Positions 37,599 through 50,883 of a stretch of 64,000 bases of DNA are shown piece by piece. The position numbers and the translations under genes were made by a program. Location: contig NC_134936.1 in NCBI RefSeq assembly GCF_051020765.1, forward strand, positions 17,808,618 through 17,872,617, written 5' to 3'. Position 1 is the stretch's first letter. Every line of letters begins with the position of its first letter. Source of the DNA: Lasioglossum baleicum (taxonomy: Eukaryota > Arthropoda > Insecta > Hymenoptera > Halictidae). The notes under the pieces were generated by a model. That model did no database searches, was not told the DNA's origin, and saw nothing but the letters and a program-made list of their open reading frames with translations.

Positions 37599-37604
37599 AA
37601 TAAA
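37599..37604 (+). terminator. Candidate polyadenylation signal of the zinc-finger gene
   Basis: An AATAAA hexamer lies 550 bp after the stop codon and is the first I see downstream. This would give a 3' UTR of about 0.57 kb if used. Confidence 0.35.
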
Positions 37605-38200
37605 ACTGCTAATTACCAATGCGACTGTTGTTATCGGTCCGAAAGACCGAACGAGATCGCTAATTTCCTTGCGTGTAGTTTATTCGTCCTGTCCTATGCG
37701 AGCGCGATATCGAAAACGCGAATGAACGGTCGGAGGTGGAAGAACGGTGGGTCGGAAAGGGAGCGCGGAGAGGAGAAACAGAGAGACGAAGAGAAGAAGA
37801 GAGGAAACGGGACGAAACGGTCGTTGAAAAATTCATCGTGGCTGAAAGCCAGCGGCGGACCACCTCGTGGATCGTCTTACAAGACGCGTTTCCGTCTTCG
37901 AGGGTCCTGATTGTGAGAAATGCATCGTGCTGTCGCGCGAGATAGGTGTCGTAAAGTATGCGGCCCTTGAGTTCTCTCGGGCAAACAGGACGAGAGCGAC
38001 CGAGAAAGACGGAGAGAGGAGGGAGACCACGGGCGTCGTGAGCGCGAAGGATAATTTATTGACTAATTAACGAGGATGTCCTTCATTACGGGTCGAGCAG
38101 CAGTCGTGGTCGCTTGCTCTCGCTCGGAACCGGCATTATTTGGCGCCCGAATATTTACGACCGCGTCCTCCTTCTGGCCGTGGACCGGGTCCTCCGCCCC

Positions 38201-38288
38201 GATACCGATGCCCATGCCGATGCCGATGCCGATGCCGATGCCGATGCCGATGCCGATGCTGATGCTGATGCCGATGCCGATGCCGATC
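38201..38288. repeat. GATGCC hexamer array
   Basis: About fourteen tandem GATGCC units with a few GATGCT and CATGCC variants. All six frames are open through it, giving spurious dipeptide-repeat frames. Confidence 0.95.
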
Positions 38289-40911
38289 CTGCTCCTACCT
38301 CTGTCCCTGCTCGAGAAACCAACCGAGAGGTACACAGGCTGAAAGAAAGATAGACGGAGAAGGAGAGAGAAAGCAAGGGAGGACGAGAGGGGAGAAAAGA
38401 GCAGGCGGACCCATAACGACGCGTCCCGATCTTACGGCGATTCGGCGACTTGGAATTTCCTTGGTAAGGGGGATCCTGCGTCGGACACGACTACGACCAC
38501 GACCACGACCACGACCACGAGCACGAACCTCGCGGGCGTTGGACAAAGGATCGCGTTTAAATTTTGCGCGAGCCGGCTTCCGCGAGTTTCGTCCTGTCGT
38601 GGGACAAAAGAAAAATATCGACCGAGGATACACTCTCCTCGGGTGGGAAAGTTGAACGAGCGAGAAGCGATAGCTCGTCGTCGCCGAGATCGTTTTTCGG
38701 TGCTCGCAGGATCGGTCATTGGTACAAATCGAGCCCGCGGATCGGCCAACGCATCGCAACGCAAACGCGAGGATCGAGAGGTGGGTTCTCGCGGCGCGGC
38801 AATTCGAGGTTACTAAAGAAGAGGGTTTAGTCGAAAGGTTGCGCCTCTAAGAAACGAAGAGAAACGGAATACCGTCGGGCGTTTGTTCTTTTTGAGCGTG
38901 TTTATTGCGGGTTTGTCTGGCCGCGATCGGAGTGGAAACGAGGAAGCGAGGAAACAAGGAAACAAGGAAACCGATATGTAGAAAGAAAAAGGTAACGCGA
39001 AATTAGTGTGAACTGCGAAGTGCTAAGAAGTCGCGACAGGATGGTTAGGTAGACCGCTTAATGAAGATATAACGAGCCTGGCGCCCCGTGGGGTTGGCAC
39101 GACGACGTCGGCACCGAGACGCCCTCCGCCATCGTTCCTTAACGCGTCCTCGTCGTTTCCGCGGCAGCCCCTTCTCGCAACGAGTCTGCGGGCCTCGGAT
39201 TACGCCAGGACACTCGTCCTCTTTACGATCGTAGCCGGGCATCGTGGCTCTGGCTCGCGAAATTCCGCGGACTTTATTCCCCTAATTACACTCCGGAACT
39301 TATGTCAGTGGCAGCAGGATTCCTTCCCGCGAGCGGCCGCGCTTCGCCGCGTCACTTATTTAGGCAGTTAATAACGTTGAACGACCGAGACGTTACGAAC
39401 TATTTTACAGGACCGACAATTATCGAGTGTCGGAGCGTCGCGTCGTGTCTGAACGGTGCGGTGGTCGTTGTAGGCGTCACCGTGCGACACTCTACGACGG
39501 TCCGCTTTTTCAAAACCTGGAACACGGTTTTTCGGACGAGGGCGGTTCTGTCACCGGCTACGACGACCTCTTCCTCTTATCTCTCCCAGAAAAACCACTA
39601 TAAATTACGCCGTTCGAGTTCAATTTCGTAGGCAGTTCGGTTAATCGCGAGGTGATTGATCGTACCAAGGTTTATCCAGATGAATCCGCGCAATACTTTC
39701 TACCGTGACAGCGGAGCTCTCGCATACGGCACGGGCTCTTCTCTCTTCTTTTCGCTCCTCTTTGACTCTTTGCGTTTCGCTTTCCCTCTTCCGTTCCGTT
39801 CTCTTCCATTGCGTTCCATTGCGTTTCGTTCTGTTCCCTCGAGACCGGACAAGGGCCCGTGCTCATCGCGACATTCGGTGTCCCAAAGTTCGCGAGAATC
39901 GCTGAGATTCCATCCCGGTGAGGAACCAATGGAGAGAGATCGGCGAAGAACGGGACGGAGACATAGCGAGAAAGATAGAGAGCGAGCGAACGAACGCTGG
40001 AGGAGGAATGGCCGAGGGCGGACGATATATTTTCCCTCGGTGGCTCGGACGCGGTCTCGCGTGTCTACACGCGTGAGCTCGATGTCACGTCGCGAGGAGA
40101 CAGCGGGTGTCGGCCTGTACACGCACAAGCGCCGAAACGCCGTCTTAATTATCGACCGTGATTATTTATGTTGCGTCGCAACGGCGCGCCGCGTCCGCCG
40201 GGACACGTGCATCGCAGGGCATCCCTTTGCGAACTCGACGAGATTGAACGGAAACGGCCGTGATCGTTCCTGCACCCACGCCGCCCTTGGCCGTGTGCTC
40301 TCTGCTCGCAGAACGGCAGAGCCGCAGAGCAGCGAAGCACAGCGGAGCACAGCGGAGCAGAGCGGAGCGCACCGATAAGAAGCGGACAACGTGATCTATG
40401 CGATCCTTCCGAGGCTGCTCGCGGGGTTTTCTCTCATCGACCGCGACCGCGACCGCGACCAAACGGATTGCTCTTTACCGTGACGCTCTCGGGGACCTCT
40501 CTCCAACATCGAACGGGGCAATAGAAATCTGGGAAAGACGACGAGCGACGGACGTGAATTATAACCGATTAATAGCGAAGAAATCATACGTGGGCGCAGA
40601 GAAAGGAGCTCGGGGTTCTCCGGTGGAAGAAGACGCGGTCCCGAGACAGAGATACCCCGAAGAAGACAACGGAGGATGGGAGGAGGCGAGTTGCCAGGAC
40701 TGGAAAAGGGGACCCACGGGGATTGATGGCCACCACCTTTAATGCCGTTTGTATGTAGCGGCGCGCGTAAGCGCCTCGCCTTACAGTAATTAGCTCAACA
40801 AACGCGCCACCCTGTCCCATCAATTGCTACCCTACGCTTTCGCTTCTCTCTGCCTCCCTTCCTCTCTCACTCTCTCGTTCTCCGGATCTCCCCTCCTCTG
40901 CCTTCGCAACT

Positions 40912-40914
<3 letters not shown>

Positions 40915-40942
<28 letters not shown>
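40915..40942. repeat. (CT)n tract
   Basis: About fourteen CT units in a longer C/T-rich stretch. Confidence 0.85.
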
Positions 40943-40947
<5 letters not shown>

Positions 40948-42713
40948 GTTCCTCCGAACTCGCTCATACGCGCTCAACTTCTATGTATCTCTTGCTTCGT
41001 CGGGTCTGAGCTGCACTCTGCCGCCGTCTCTGTCTTTCTTGTCGCCGATCTTGTTTCCGTTCCACCTTTCTCCTTTCCTCCCATCTCTATCTCTCTGTTC
41101 GTCGAGCACGGGCGCTCACGCGGTCTCTCCCCGTCTCGCTCCCTCCGTTTCTCCGGCTCAACACTCTCACGTATCTTGAATTAAACATTCGATGCCTCCT
41201 GTCTTGGCGGCGTGCGCGCACCTCTTGCGTCGGGAATGCAAATGCAGAAACGTGGCGGACGCGCGTGTGCGTGGCTACGTGTGCACACGTACGGGCGTAC
41301 ACGCGTCCGATCGGTCAACAGGAGGAAGGGGTGTTATCCTCGAGCGACGAATTAAAGAATGCGCCGAAACCCGATTGAAAAACCACGAAGCGCGCATTCG
41401 TGCGTGTATATCGACTTCTCCCTGTCTTTCTCCGTCTCGTCGGCCACTCGGCCTCTTCCTCCGGGTCGCCCTTCCCCCGCTCGTTCTCTCTGTCCGCACC
41501 TCGCGATCGTTCGAGCTTTCTGCTTCGTTTTGGTGGTGTTCTCGTCCCTCGGGGATTTAGGGCCGCGTCCGCGCGAAACACCGAGGAACTTTTCGCCGTG
41601 CCGCGCCGCACCGGCGAGATTACGTTCCTTATCGCGAGCTAACCAAACACGCAAATTACAGGCCGGCGTCTCTTGACCGTCGATTCGAACGGAAGGTACG
41701 TGGACAGCTGCGCCTACGGCATCGACGGTGGCATCGACGGTGGCAGAGAGCGCGGCGCTCGCGCCACCGCTACGGTTAATGCTCGGTCTCGCGACAATGC
41801 GCGCAATTATCGTAGCCCGTAGGATGCGTGGGTACGTGCGTGCGCGAGCGAGCGAGTGCGTGCCGGCACGTTCGTACGCCGCGCCGCGCCGCGCCGGGAC
41901 GAGAGGCGAGCTGCATTCGGCATCCAGCATCCAGTTATCCGAGAAAGAGCAGAGCCATATTGCGCGGCCTTGATATTTACGATTGAAACAAATCAAACGT
42001 TATCAAGCATTCCGGGGTGGTGATAAAGAACACAGAGGGGACGCGGAGGCATTTGCTGCTCCCGCGGGAGATGTCATCGGGAAATCTTCCTCCCGGCATT
42101 CCCAGTTAACGTGCCGTCATATTTACTCTATATAGTATCGATCTTGCGCGTTTTCGCCGATTACATCTTTCCCCGCGAACAGTCGGGGTTGCGGAGAGCG
42201 GGGTGGAACGTTGTTCGCGCGAGGGGAGGCGAGCGTAAAGAGGGGCATACGATGACGAGGTCGATACGCGCGGAAGTATCGGTATTCTTTTAAAATGACA
42301 AAACGAAAAAGAGCAGAGCGAAACGAAAAAAAAACCAAACGGGCCGGACGGGTGGCTGGAGTTTGTCCGATACGATTGGTATCGTAAATCTGTTCTCGTG
42401 CTCCTCTCGGAGGACGAGAAAGGGCCACGATCCAAACAGGAAAGATCGGGAATAATCGATAATCGATGGCGTAAGATATCTCGACGCGGGATAGGGGTTG
42501 CGGGACCAGGATCGGGATCGAGATCGAGAACGGGAGCGGGAGGCGACGCGAGTCGCGAGTCGAACCAATGGAATCCTCGAAACCCTAGGTTCCCTTCGGA
42601 TCCTTATAAATCCATCTTTTTTTGGACCGTGTGGGCCTTGCGGCCAACTCGCTGATGCACCTTCCTCTCGAATCCACGGGGGAACGAGAAGGAACACAGG
42701 GGAACCATCAGCG

Positions 42714-42775
42714 TAAGAAGAAGAAGAAGACGAAGAAGAAGAAGAAGAAGGAGGAGGAGAGGGAGGAGGAGAGAT
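42714..42775. repeat. (AAG)n trinucleotide array
   Basis: About fifteen aag units grading into agg and gga units. The top strand is entirely purine apart from one C. Confidence 0.9.
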
Positions 42776-44069
42776 GGAAAGGGGACGGAAGGACGAGGCG
42801 TTCGGTCCCGTGGTGATTTAAGGGCGTCGCTTTACGTGTATCACACCGCGGCCCGTCCGTTACGAGAGACCACGAAGAAGACGAAGGTTCGGTGTTGTCT
42901 CTGGGACGGTTCATTCGTACCTATCCGTGAACCTGCGTTTGTCTTGGTGAAGCAGCGCGAGACCATACCTATGGTACATTCCGACAGATATAGCCTGGCT
43001 ACGCCACAGACCGCTGAAACACAGGGCCCAAACGATCCAGTTGAGTTGATTTGTGACTACCAGGGAATCGCGGTCGGATGCTTTATGAACCGATCAGCTT
43101 GCTTCGAGCGACCACCGTACGGGCCCATAAACGTGTCACGGCTTTCGGGTAGGAGAAGCGCCAACCGTTCGACCGGTGCGGCGCGGCGCGCGGAGAGGAC
43201 GCGGTGAGGACGCGGAGAGGCGCAGACCGACGCGGCACAGCGCAGCGCCGCTCGAGATCAACAGGAACGATGCGATTTTACTTTCGCCGTTCCGTATCGG
43301 AAACGCAATTTATTTCGTTGTTGATCCTCGGGAAACCAACGTAACGGGGGGAAAAAACGAGCGGAAAGATCGTGCGATTCGTCCGTCGATTGGTAGCAAT
43401 TTTCATTGAAAATCGTCCACGTCCGATGAGATATAGATCGAACGCGACCGAATTCGAATTAAGGCTGTTTCGATTTCGGCGTTCTCCACGAACCCACGGT
43501 CTCTGCCACGAATTCGATAATCTTTCCCGGAGACGATTCCATGGTTTGTAGCGGCGAACCTTCCGCGACAGTCCTCGCTCGATAATATATGCGCCAAAGA
43601 TTCGGTAGACGATTCGTAGTGCGATACCAGCAGCCGAAGGGTCTGACTGTTCGAGAGCGGTTAAGTTAGGTTAGTCCAGCTCGTCGGTAGAACGAGGATT
43701 TCTACGTAAACTCGCTCGGGAGATACGATCTACGGGGCCCTGGTGCGTCCAATCCTCGTGAACTTCGATGCTCAACCGCCTTATACGCGGGCTCGACGCT
43801 CTGCTCCGTTCCGCGTGCACGGTAAAGTATCGGTTTAGGTCGCTCTCGGGACCCGGCGCGTTAATATTTACTCTCGAACACGAATCACCGATAACCAAGC
43901 TAATGTCCGGCTCGTATGTCCATCCGGAAAAATCACCGGTCGACATCCGGGTCTCGAGACCCGATCCTTATTCGTTGCGTCGCATCGATCTTTTTTTCTC
44001 AGGAAGGGGAACGGGGGAAAGCTCCCTCACCGACCCGGCGAGCCATCGTTAATGGTGTCTCGCAGCGAA

Positions 44070-44070
<1 letters not shown>

Positions 44071-44130
<60 letters not shown>
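44071..44130. repeat. (GA)n microsatellite, 60 bp
   Basis: A perfect array of about thirty GA units. Confidence 0.95.
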
Positions 44131-44131
<1 letters not shown>

Positions 44132-45046
44132 CATTCGACTCGATAAGGGAGATTTCTTTGCCAGGATCGAGAACGATTATTAGGCAGGACGTCGAAACGA
44201 CGAGAACAAGGGAAAGGCTTGAACGGCTGCGACGACGGTAACCGGTAACCGGTAACGCGTTCGGTAAACAAAGTCCTTGGAAGAAAGAAGCGTGCCGACC
44301 ACGGCGCGGTGCGGCGCGAGTATGGGTGTGCGTCGTCCCGCGACGGGACGGTCACGATCTGTACGGCCACCGCCCGTTGTCCAGGATCCAGGAGCAAGAA
44401 GGTAGTATCTTATTATCCTATCCCGGCAACCTCGGTGACAACCCATATAAGGGATGCCTGTGATCCTTTTGCCGTGCACGCGCGAGTTCGAGCCAGGTAG
44501 CAGCAACTCCGACGACAACGAGAGTACTACCAATGACGCTGCGCTTACCGCAACCTTACAAAAAGTTCAGTGTGTCCCTATTAACAACGGCCGGTGCGCT
44601 CGAACGATGCGATGCCGGTAACGAGCTGGTACGCGAGGAATCGTATATGAATCTTCTTCCCCTTCGACGCCCGTTCAGCTACCGAGCGAAACAATATCGA
44701 ACGAACCCGAGATCGAACGAAAGGAAACGATCAAATTTGAAAGGACGAGCCGCGACCTCGCAAAATTTCGACTCGAACCGATTTCGCGGTCGTCTCCGAG
44801 TTTTCGCATAAAAGACGGACCGTCGATTACCCGTGCGTTTCTGGAATGACCTTGAACCTGCTGCCGCCGACTCGGGTCGACGTATGTGCGAGCCGGTGTT
44901 TCTACTTTCTTGGGTGTTAATCACAGCCAAGGTCACCCGGGATTCTCTGGTACAGGTGAAAGAAGCTTCGGAGGACAGGGAGAGTGAGACGGTCGAATGG
45001 GGGCGGGGAGGAGGAGGAGCAGGCAGAGAAGGGGAGAAGAAAAAGG

Positions 45047-45078
<32 letters not shown>

Positions 45079-46069
45079 CGGAAATGGAAAGGGAGAAGGG
45101 AGGAGAGAGAGAGAGAAAGAGCGAGAGACCGGACAAGGATCGACCAAGAATATACACGGAATGGCTCACGGACGCGTTCTTACGACGAACGACCGATCCG
45201 TTACGTCGAACACTCTAAAGACCCACTTTAATCATGATCGCTGGAAAGATCGGCGCGATCGTGATCCATCGATCGCCCGGCCGGGACGTGTTTACGTGCT
45301 CGTTGGCGTCGTTACCTTATGCTAATCGATGCCTACACCTGTCGGGCGACGTGCTCCGACGTTTAAACGACTCCCCCGTCTGAATTATTCGCGGCCAAAA
45401 GTGGCATCGTCGTCTTCCTTTTTCCACTCGGCGCCTGCCTCGCCCTTCTCTTTTCTCGATCTTTCCTCTTCCTTCCTCTGTTCCTCTGGTCGTGCCCATG
45501 ATCGTCGAAAACAACGACATACGGGTCTTGCGCTGTAAAACGACGAACGATACCAAATTCGAGAGTAGACGCGAATTTGGCCTCGAAGACGACGGAAACC
45601 GTCTTCCGACCGGCTCGATTCCGGTTCGAATCGAGAGCGTCGAGTGGTTCGAGAGAACGGCTACGGGACATGGGACACGGGACACGCTGGTAGCGAGTTA
45701 TGCGAGCGGACTCGCGCGTTTTAACAACCGCTTATCGGCTCGTTAGTTTTCGGTAGCGGCGCCGGTATTTAAACGAACCCTTGAATGCCCGGTCGGTGAG
45801 GGAGGCAAGAGAGAACGGCGCGGTGCCCGTTGCCTCGGTAATGATCCTTTCGTGGGTCATCAACGTTACGCCGGTGGACATGCATGTGCGGAGGCGAGTT
45901 CTCCGGCGAACAGCCACGGGAGAGGGGGAGGGCGGGTGGTGATGTTGCTGCTGCTGGCACGGAAGAGGGGTGGAACGGTGGCCGGTGGCCGGTGCATTAT
46001 ATGCAGAACAGGGTGCACCATAGTGCGCTCGAGTCCAGTCAAGTGGCCAAGGGGGCGAGAAGGGAGATG

Positions 46070-46140
46070 CGAAGAAGCGAAGCAGCGAACAAGCGAAGAA
46101 GCGAAGAAGCGAAGAAACGAAGAAGCGAAAAAGAAGATGG
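46070..46140. repeat. Nonamer minisatellite
   Basis: Tandem units of the type gcgaagaa, with variants gcgaacaa and gcgaaaaa, in a purine-rich setting. Confidence 0.8.
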
Positions 46141-49100
46141 GAGCTGCAGATAGGAAAGGGACGAAGGGAGAGACGGTGCGGCATTGCGATCCGAGAGAAA
46201 AAGAGAGTCGGAACGACGCGAGAAGACGGAAAGATAGAGATAGGGAGATGAAGATGGGGGAGAGCGGAGACGGGAGGAGAGAGAAAGACGGAGGCATAGC
46301 CACTGGGCAGTCTCCTCGCGCGAGGATTTATATCACGGTGCCTCTACTCACACACGGATACACCTGACTTATGCAAAACGAGAACCCCACGTCCCCTTGC
46401 ACCCAAATAAATGTCACCGGGAAACAAAAACCGTTCCTCCTCCTGTCTTTTCTGGCTGTAGGCCCGCGCGAGTTCGCTCATCGTACCAACGATGCCTCCG
46501 AGTCGCGTACGACCCCACGATTCCTCCACGGTCCGTGCGTTTCTGCTCGGACGAGAAAGGGCCAACCGTATTTCAGTGGCGTCATCGGTACAAAAGCACG
46601 CGCGCGGAAGATGCGAGCCGAGCAATCTGCACCCAACATCCCAGAACTCGCCGGATTTACTCGCGCGGGGACCAAGCACCTGCTGTCCCTTCCCGACTTC
46701 CCGACAGCAACGGTGCTCGACTCCCCCCCCCCTGCCACTTGGTTCCTTCTTCCACGATCGGGACTCTCGCGACTCCTTTTCTATACAGACGATTCACCTT
46801 TCTTTCAGATTCTTCCCATTCTCTCGCAGGATATCCGTTTTCTCATTCTTCTTCTGCGCGTTTTCGCTACGGTTCCGGCTTCGGTTCCGTGCCATGCTAT
46901 CTACAAAATCTCTCCCCGCAGAAGACACCGTTCCGAGCCCTTTGCCGAGGAAATTCAAAGGCGACGCGACGGCGTGGTCTTCTAATTGAAAAGCAAAACC
47001 ACGCCAAGGTAGACGCATCGTATCGGATAGAGGCGAACCGGACAGATCGAGGCAGAGAGAACGGGAGAGAGAGAGAGTCCGATGGAAACGTTCCACTAGG
47101 TTCTAATGTACCGTTGGCGCCATCTTCCCGAAAGCTTGCCAAGCGATGCCTCCGTAGCTTACTCGCTTGATGCCCGTCCCTCTTCTACCGTGGGTAACTC
47201 CCACGTCAGCTTGCCTTCCGTTGCTCTTATTTCCAAGCGACTTTACCCGATTCTGACGGGCGATCGAACAACCGCGTAAATATTGAGCATTTCTACGAAG
47301 CGACTGCCAAATCCACTCGCATCTTCTCCCTTATCGACTGACTCTCGGGGGTGAGACCACCCTCCTCGAGAAGCGTGTCGTGCATCGGTCGACCAACGTG
47401 GTTTCAGCGACGCTCCGGTACACCGAGAGACGTTTGGACAACCGGTCGAAAAATTAATGAGATCGAGCAGCGACGGATGGTTGCACGGAGGATCGTATGG
47501 AAGAATTACTCTAATAGGAACGACGCGACCCGACGAGACGCGGAGCATCGCGAGGGCTCATGCGGCGTTTCGCCGGTGCCGGAGCCGGTGCATCCTCTGA
47601 TGAAGATAACGCCAACCTCCTTTGAATTACGAGCCGGACCCGGCAATAATAAATTCCAGCAAACATTCATTTTCGTACACGCAACTTTATGTCGTCCTTA
47701 GCCGGACTAAGCGCTCTCCACCAATGTCATTTAGCATCCCGGTGATGGTCCTAATAGCCGGGTCCTCCCGGTTCAATGGACGGTCTTTTACGATTTACAG
47801 TATACCACCGAGCGCCGCGCGCCGCGCCGCGCCGTCCCGCTGCTACAACTTGTCGATGATACTTTGTTTGCGTTTCGCTATCCGTTCGCGTTCCTTCGTT
47901 GCTTGGAAAAGGCCTTCCGAACCTTGTCGAGAATATCTTAACGATCGCGCGACCGGGCAGGTGTTTACGGCGTCTACCTTCAACGTTCTGCAAGGGATAA
48001 TCCAATTCGTGGGATTATTCGGAGCGGAGCTCGTCGCGTGATCGCTCGTTGCGCGCGCGCGCGCGCGCGATCATCGTGACGCGACAATTGAAATCCGATG
48101 GACAATGAAAGCGAGAAGCGGCTACCGGTCGTCGTTCTGGCAGCGGTAGGAACGCTAGGAACATCGGGAACACCACGATGTCCACGATACGGAGGTCGCG
48201 GGAGTTAGCCGAGGTCACGAAATCCTCGCTCGTAAGATCTTTATCGAATCCTGCTGGCGGCGGCGGTCGTGCATCCGCGGCAAAAAGCAACAGAGAAATG
48301 TTTTCGCACTAATTGGAGGGCACTTATCGAGCAGGCCAGCTCGAGCAGGCCACGGGGAATCGTTTCCATGGAATCGTGGATCTAGCAAGAGCGGTTTAGA
48401 GAACGGATACTCGAACGGATCCATGAAAAGCGCAACGACGCCTTCCAGATAATACCGATAACGCGAACGCAGGGTTGTTGGCGAGGGAGAGAGCCGGTCC
48501 CGATTTTAATTGAGCCCCCGAGAATTAAAAGAGAGATCTCGAGGATGCCGAAGGAGGAGAAGAGCGCCAGAGGCAGAGGCTGAGGCTGCGGTGCGGCGAA
48601 GAGGAAAGGGGATGGCAGAGGAGGAAAGGAGTATAGCAAAGGGGCCAGAAAGCGTCGGGAACACCCGTGGCTACGGCCAATCGCCTCCGCGGATGGAGGC
48701 CTGGCACGATGGACGGGCCAGAATTATGGGCTCCTCGCACGAGAATCGCGCGCAACCGCTCGCGAGACGCTTCAACTTTTGCGCGAAGTCGATTTACGCT
48801 CTCCGTCGGATACTTTCGCAACGATTGATCGATTAATGTCCTCTGGACGTTCTGGATTCTGCTCTTCCTCGCTGCGGCCGCACGAAACGCGATCCGATCC
48901 GATCCAGAGGTTCTCCTCCGATCTCGTTTATCCGTTTCATTTTATTTCGAGCGTTCCAGGGGAGAGAGAGAGAGAGATTAGGGGAGAATCTCGACGCGAT
49001 GCCGAAAATTAAAACGTCCTTGCGCGCGGCCGGGGCCTACGTTTTAAAGGCGTATTACATCGTCGGGAAGAAAATGCAAAGTCACCGAGTAAAGTAATAA

Positions 49101-50820
49101 AAGAGGTCGACTCGGGGCAATCCCGTCGAAACAAACGTTTTAATCCAGAAAACACGAGGGACTCTCGAATGGAAGCAGTCTCGCGCGCGTGAATATACCG
49201 GGGTAGGTGCGCGTGGGTGTTGGCGACGACGTATAATTTAAGGCTGCGAACGCAACGATTCAATTTCACAAGACCACGAAGTACGGCGCGCGGCGTATAA
49301 GCAAAACCAAGGTCCAGCGAGGAGGAAATAATCTCTTGATTTGTACCGCGAATAAAATCACTCGATTCATTTTCGTCCGTGCCGGCCTTATCTTCGTGCA
49401 CGCTGGGAAAATGGTCGGAAGTCTGACGTTGCGCCGCGTTTCGTATTCGCAATATTGTCGAAAAATATTCGAATTCGAATTTGCTTACGGCTTACCGGTT
49501 ACCGCTCACTGTATACCGCCTACCATCTCCAGCTGGTTGAAACGCGTCGAGCTCGCTGTCGGACATGTTGTAACGCGTGCTTTTAACGCATTCGTCGATG
49601 GTCGCCGATGACGGTCATCGACAGTCCCGAAGACTAGCAAACTCGGAGACTCCGCAGATTGCATCGTTCGCCGGGTAACGGACTAATCGTTTTCGCGGGA
49701 TCGAGCAAAAACGTCGAGCAATTAACGAGCCGAGGAGCGGTTGTCGCGACGATAAGCGATAAAAATGGCTCGGGTAGGCAAAGCATCGGATAGGATGCGC
49801 GGACGACAGACGAAAATAATTCGATTGGCAGCGGATTCGATTTAACGTGAGAACCGGACCAGTTGCAACCAAGGTGAGGCCGAGGTATCCGGGGCCGAAG
49901 GATCATGTCATACATTCACGTACGCGTGTGTATACAGACGGACGCGTAGCAGGAGGATATAGGTGTATACATACGTATACACGACGAGGCGCTCCACCTC
50001 GTCGGGGCTCATATAATTGCTGGCATCCATAACGCTGATGTATTTATGGCATTAACTCGCCTCTTTCTCGTACGCTGCCGCCCCCGACCCACCCCGCCGT
50101 GGCCATGCCCGTACCCGTCATGCAACCACAAGTAGAAATAATTGGTTGAAAACAGCGCGCTCTCAGGCGGCAATATATCCAGCTTACTCCCCGCTGTCGC
50201 ATCGCTTAGATCACTTCCCCGCCACCAAAACTCGCTGCCTGGCCTGCCTGCCTGCCTGCCCGCCTCCTTCGTTCTCCACCTTCTTCGACCGATTCTCTCT
50301 TCTTCCCCCCTTCCCAGATTCTTCCTCGGCCTCTTCGACGCCTTTCCTCCCCTCCTCCGCTCGCGTTTCTTCTTCATCATCATCGTCATCTCTTTCTCCG
50401 TTTCTTCGTTTATTCGTTCCTTCCCCCAGCAACTTCTTCTTTTTCTTCCTCCGCTTCCTCCGCTTCCTCCTGTTCCTCGCGTTTCTCCCGTTCCTGCTCC
50501 CTTTGCTCTTATCCCGCGTCACCTCACCCCTCTCATTTGAATAGCTCTTATTTATGAAAATTGAATTGAATGCTTCTCATTTATGAAGGTAATTGGTACC
50601 TGTCACGAGTCCTGCCGTAGGATATCCTACTTTATACGTGGATAAGCGGCGATAATTATTCTTGCAATTGAATTTATTTCTATAAGTCCGTTGGTCGCGG
50701 TCACCGGCGTTCCTGCGTGCCGATCGTGTTCAACCCCCGTTGCGCCGCGATACGTCGCGTGCGAAAGGGGCGCGAACACGGCTAGCCGAGGGTGGTGCCC
50801 ATTTCACAGCAAGACCGTCT

Positions 50821-50883
50821 TTCGTCTCGTCTCGTCTCGTCTCGTTCCGTTTCGTTTCGTTTCGTCCTGCTTCGTCTCGTTTC
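50821..50883. repeat. CTCGT pentamer array
   Basis: Five or so ctcgt units are followed by ttccg and ttcgt variants. The unit is the complement of the ACGAG array near 6.6 kb. Confidence 0.85.
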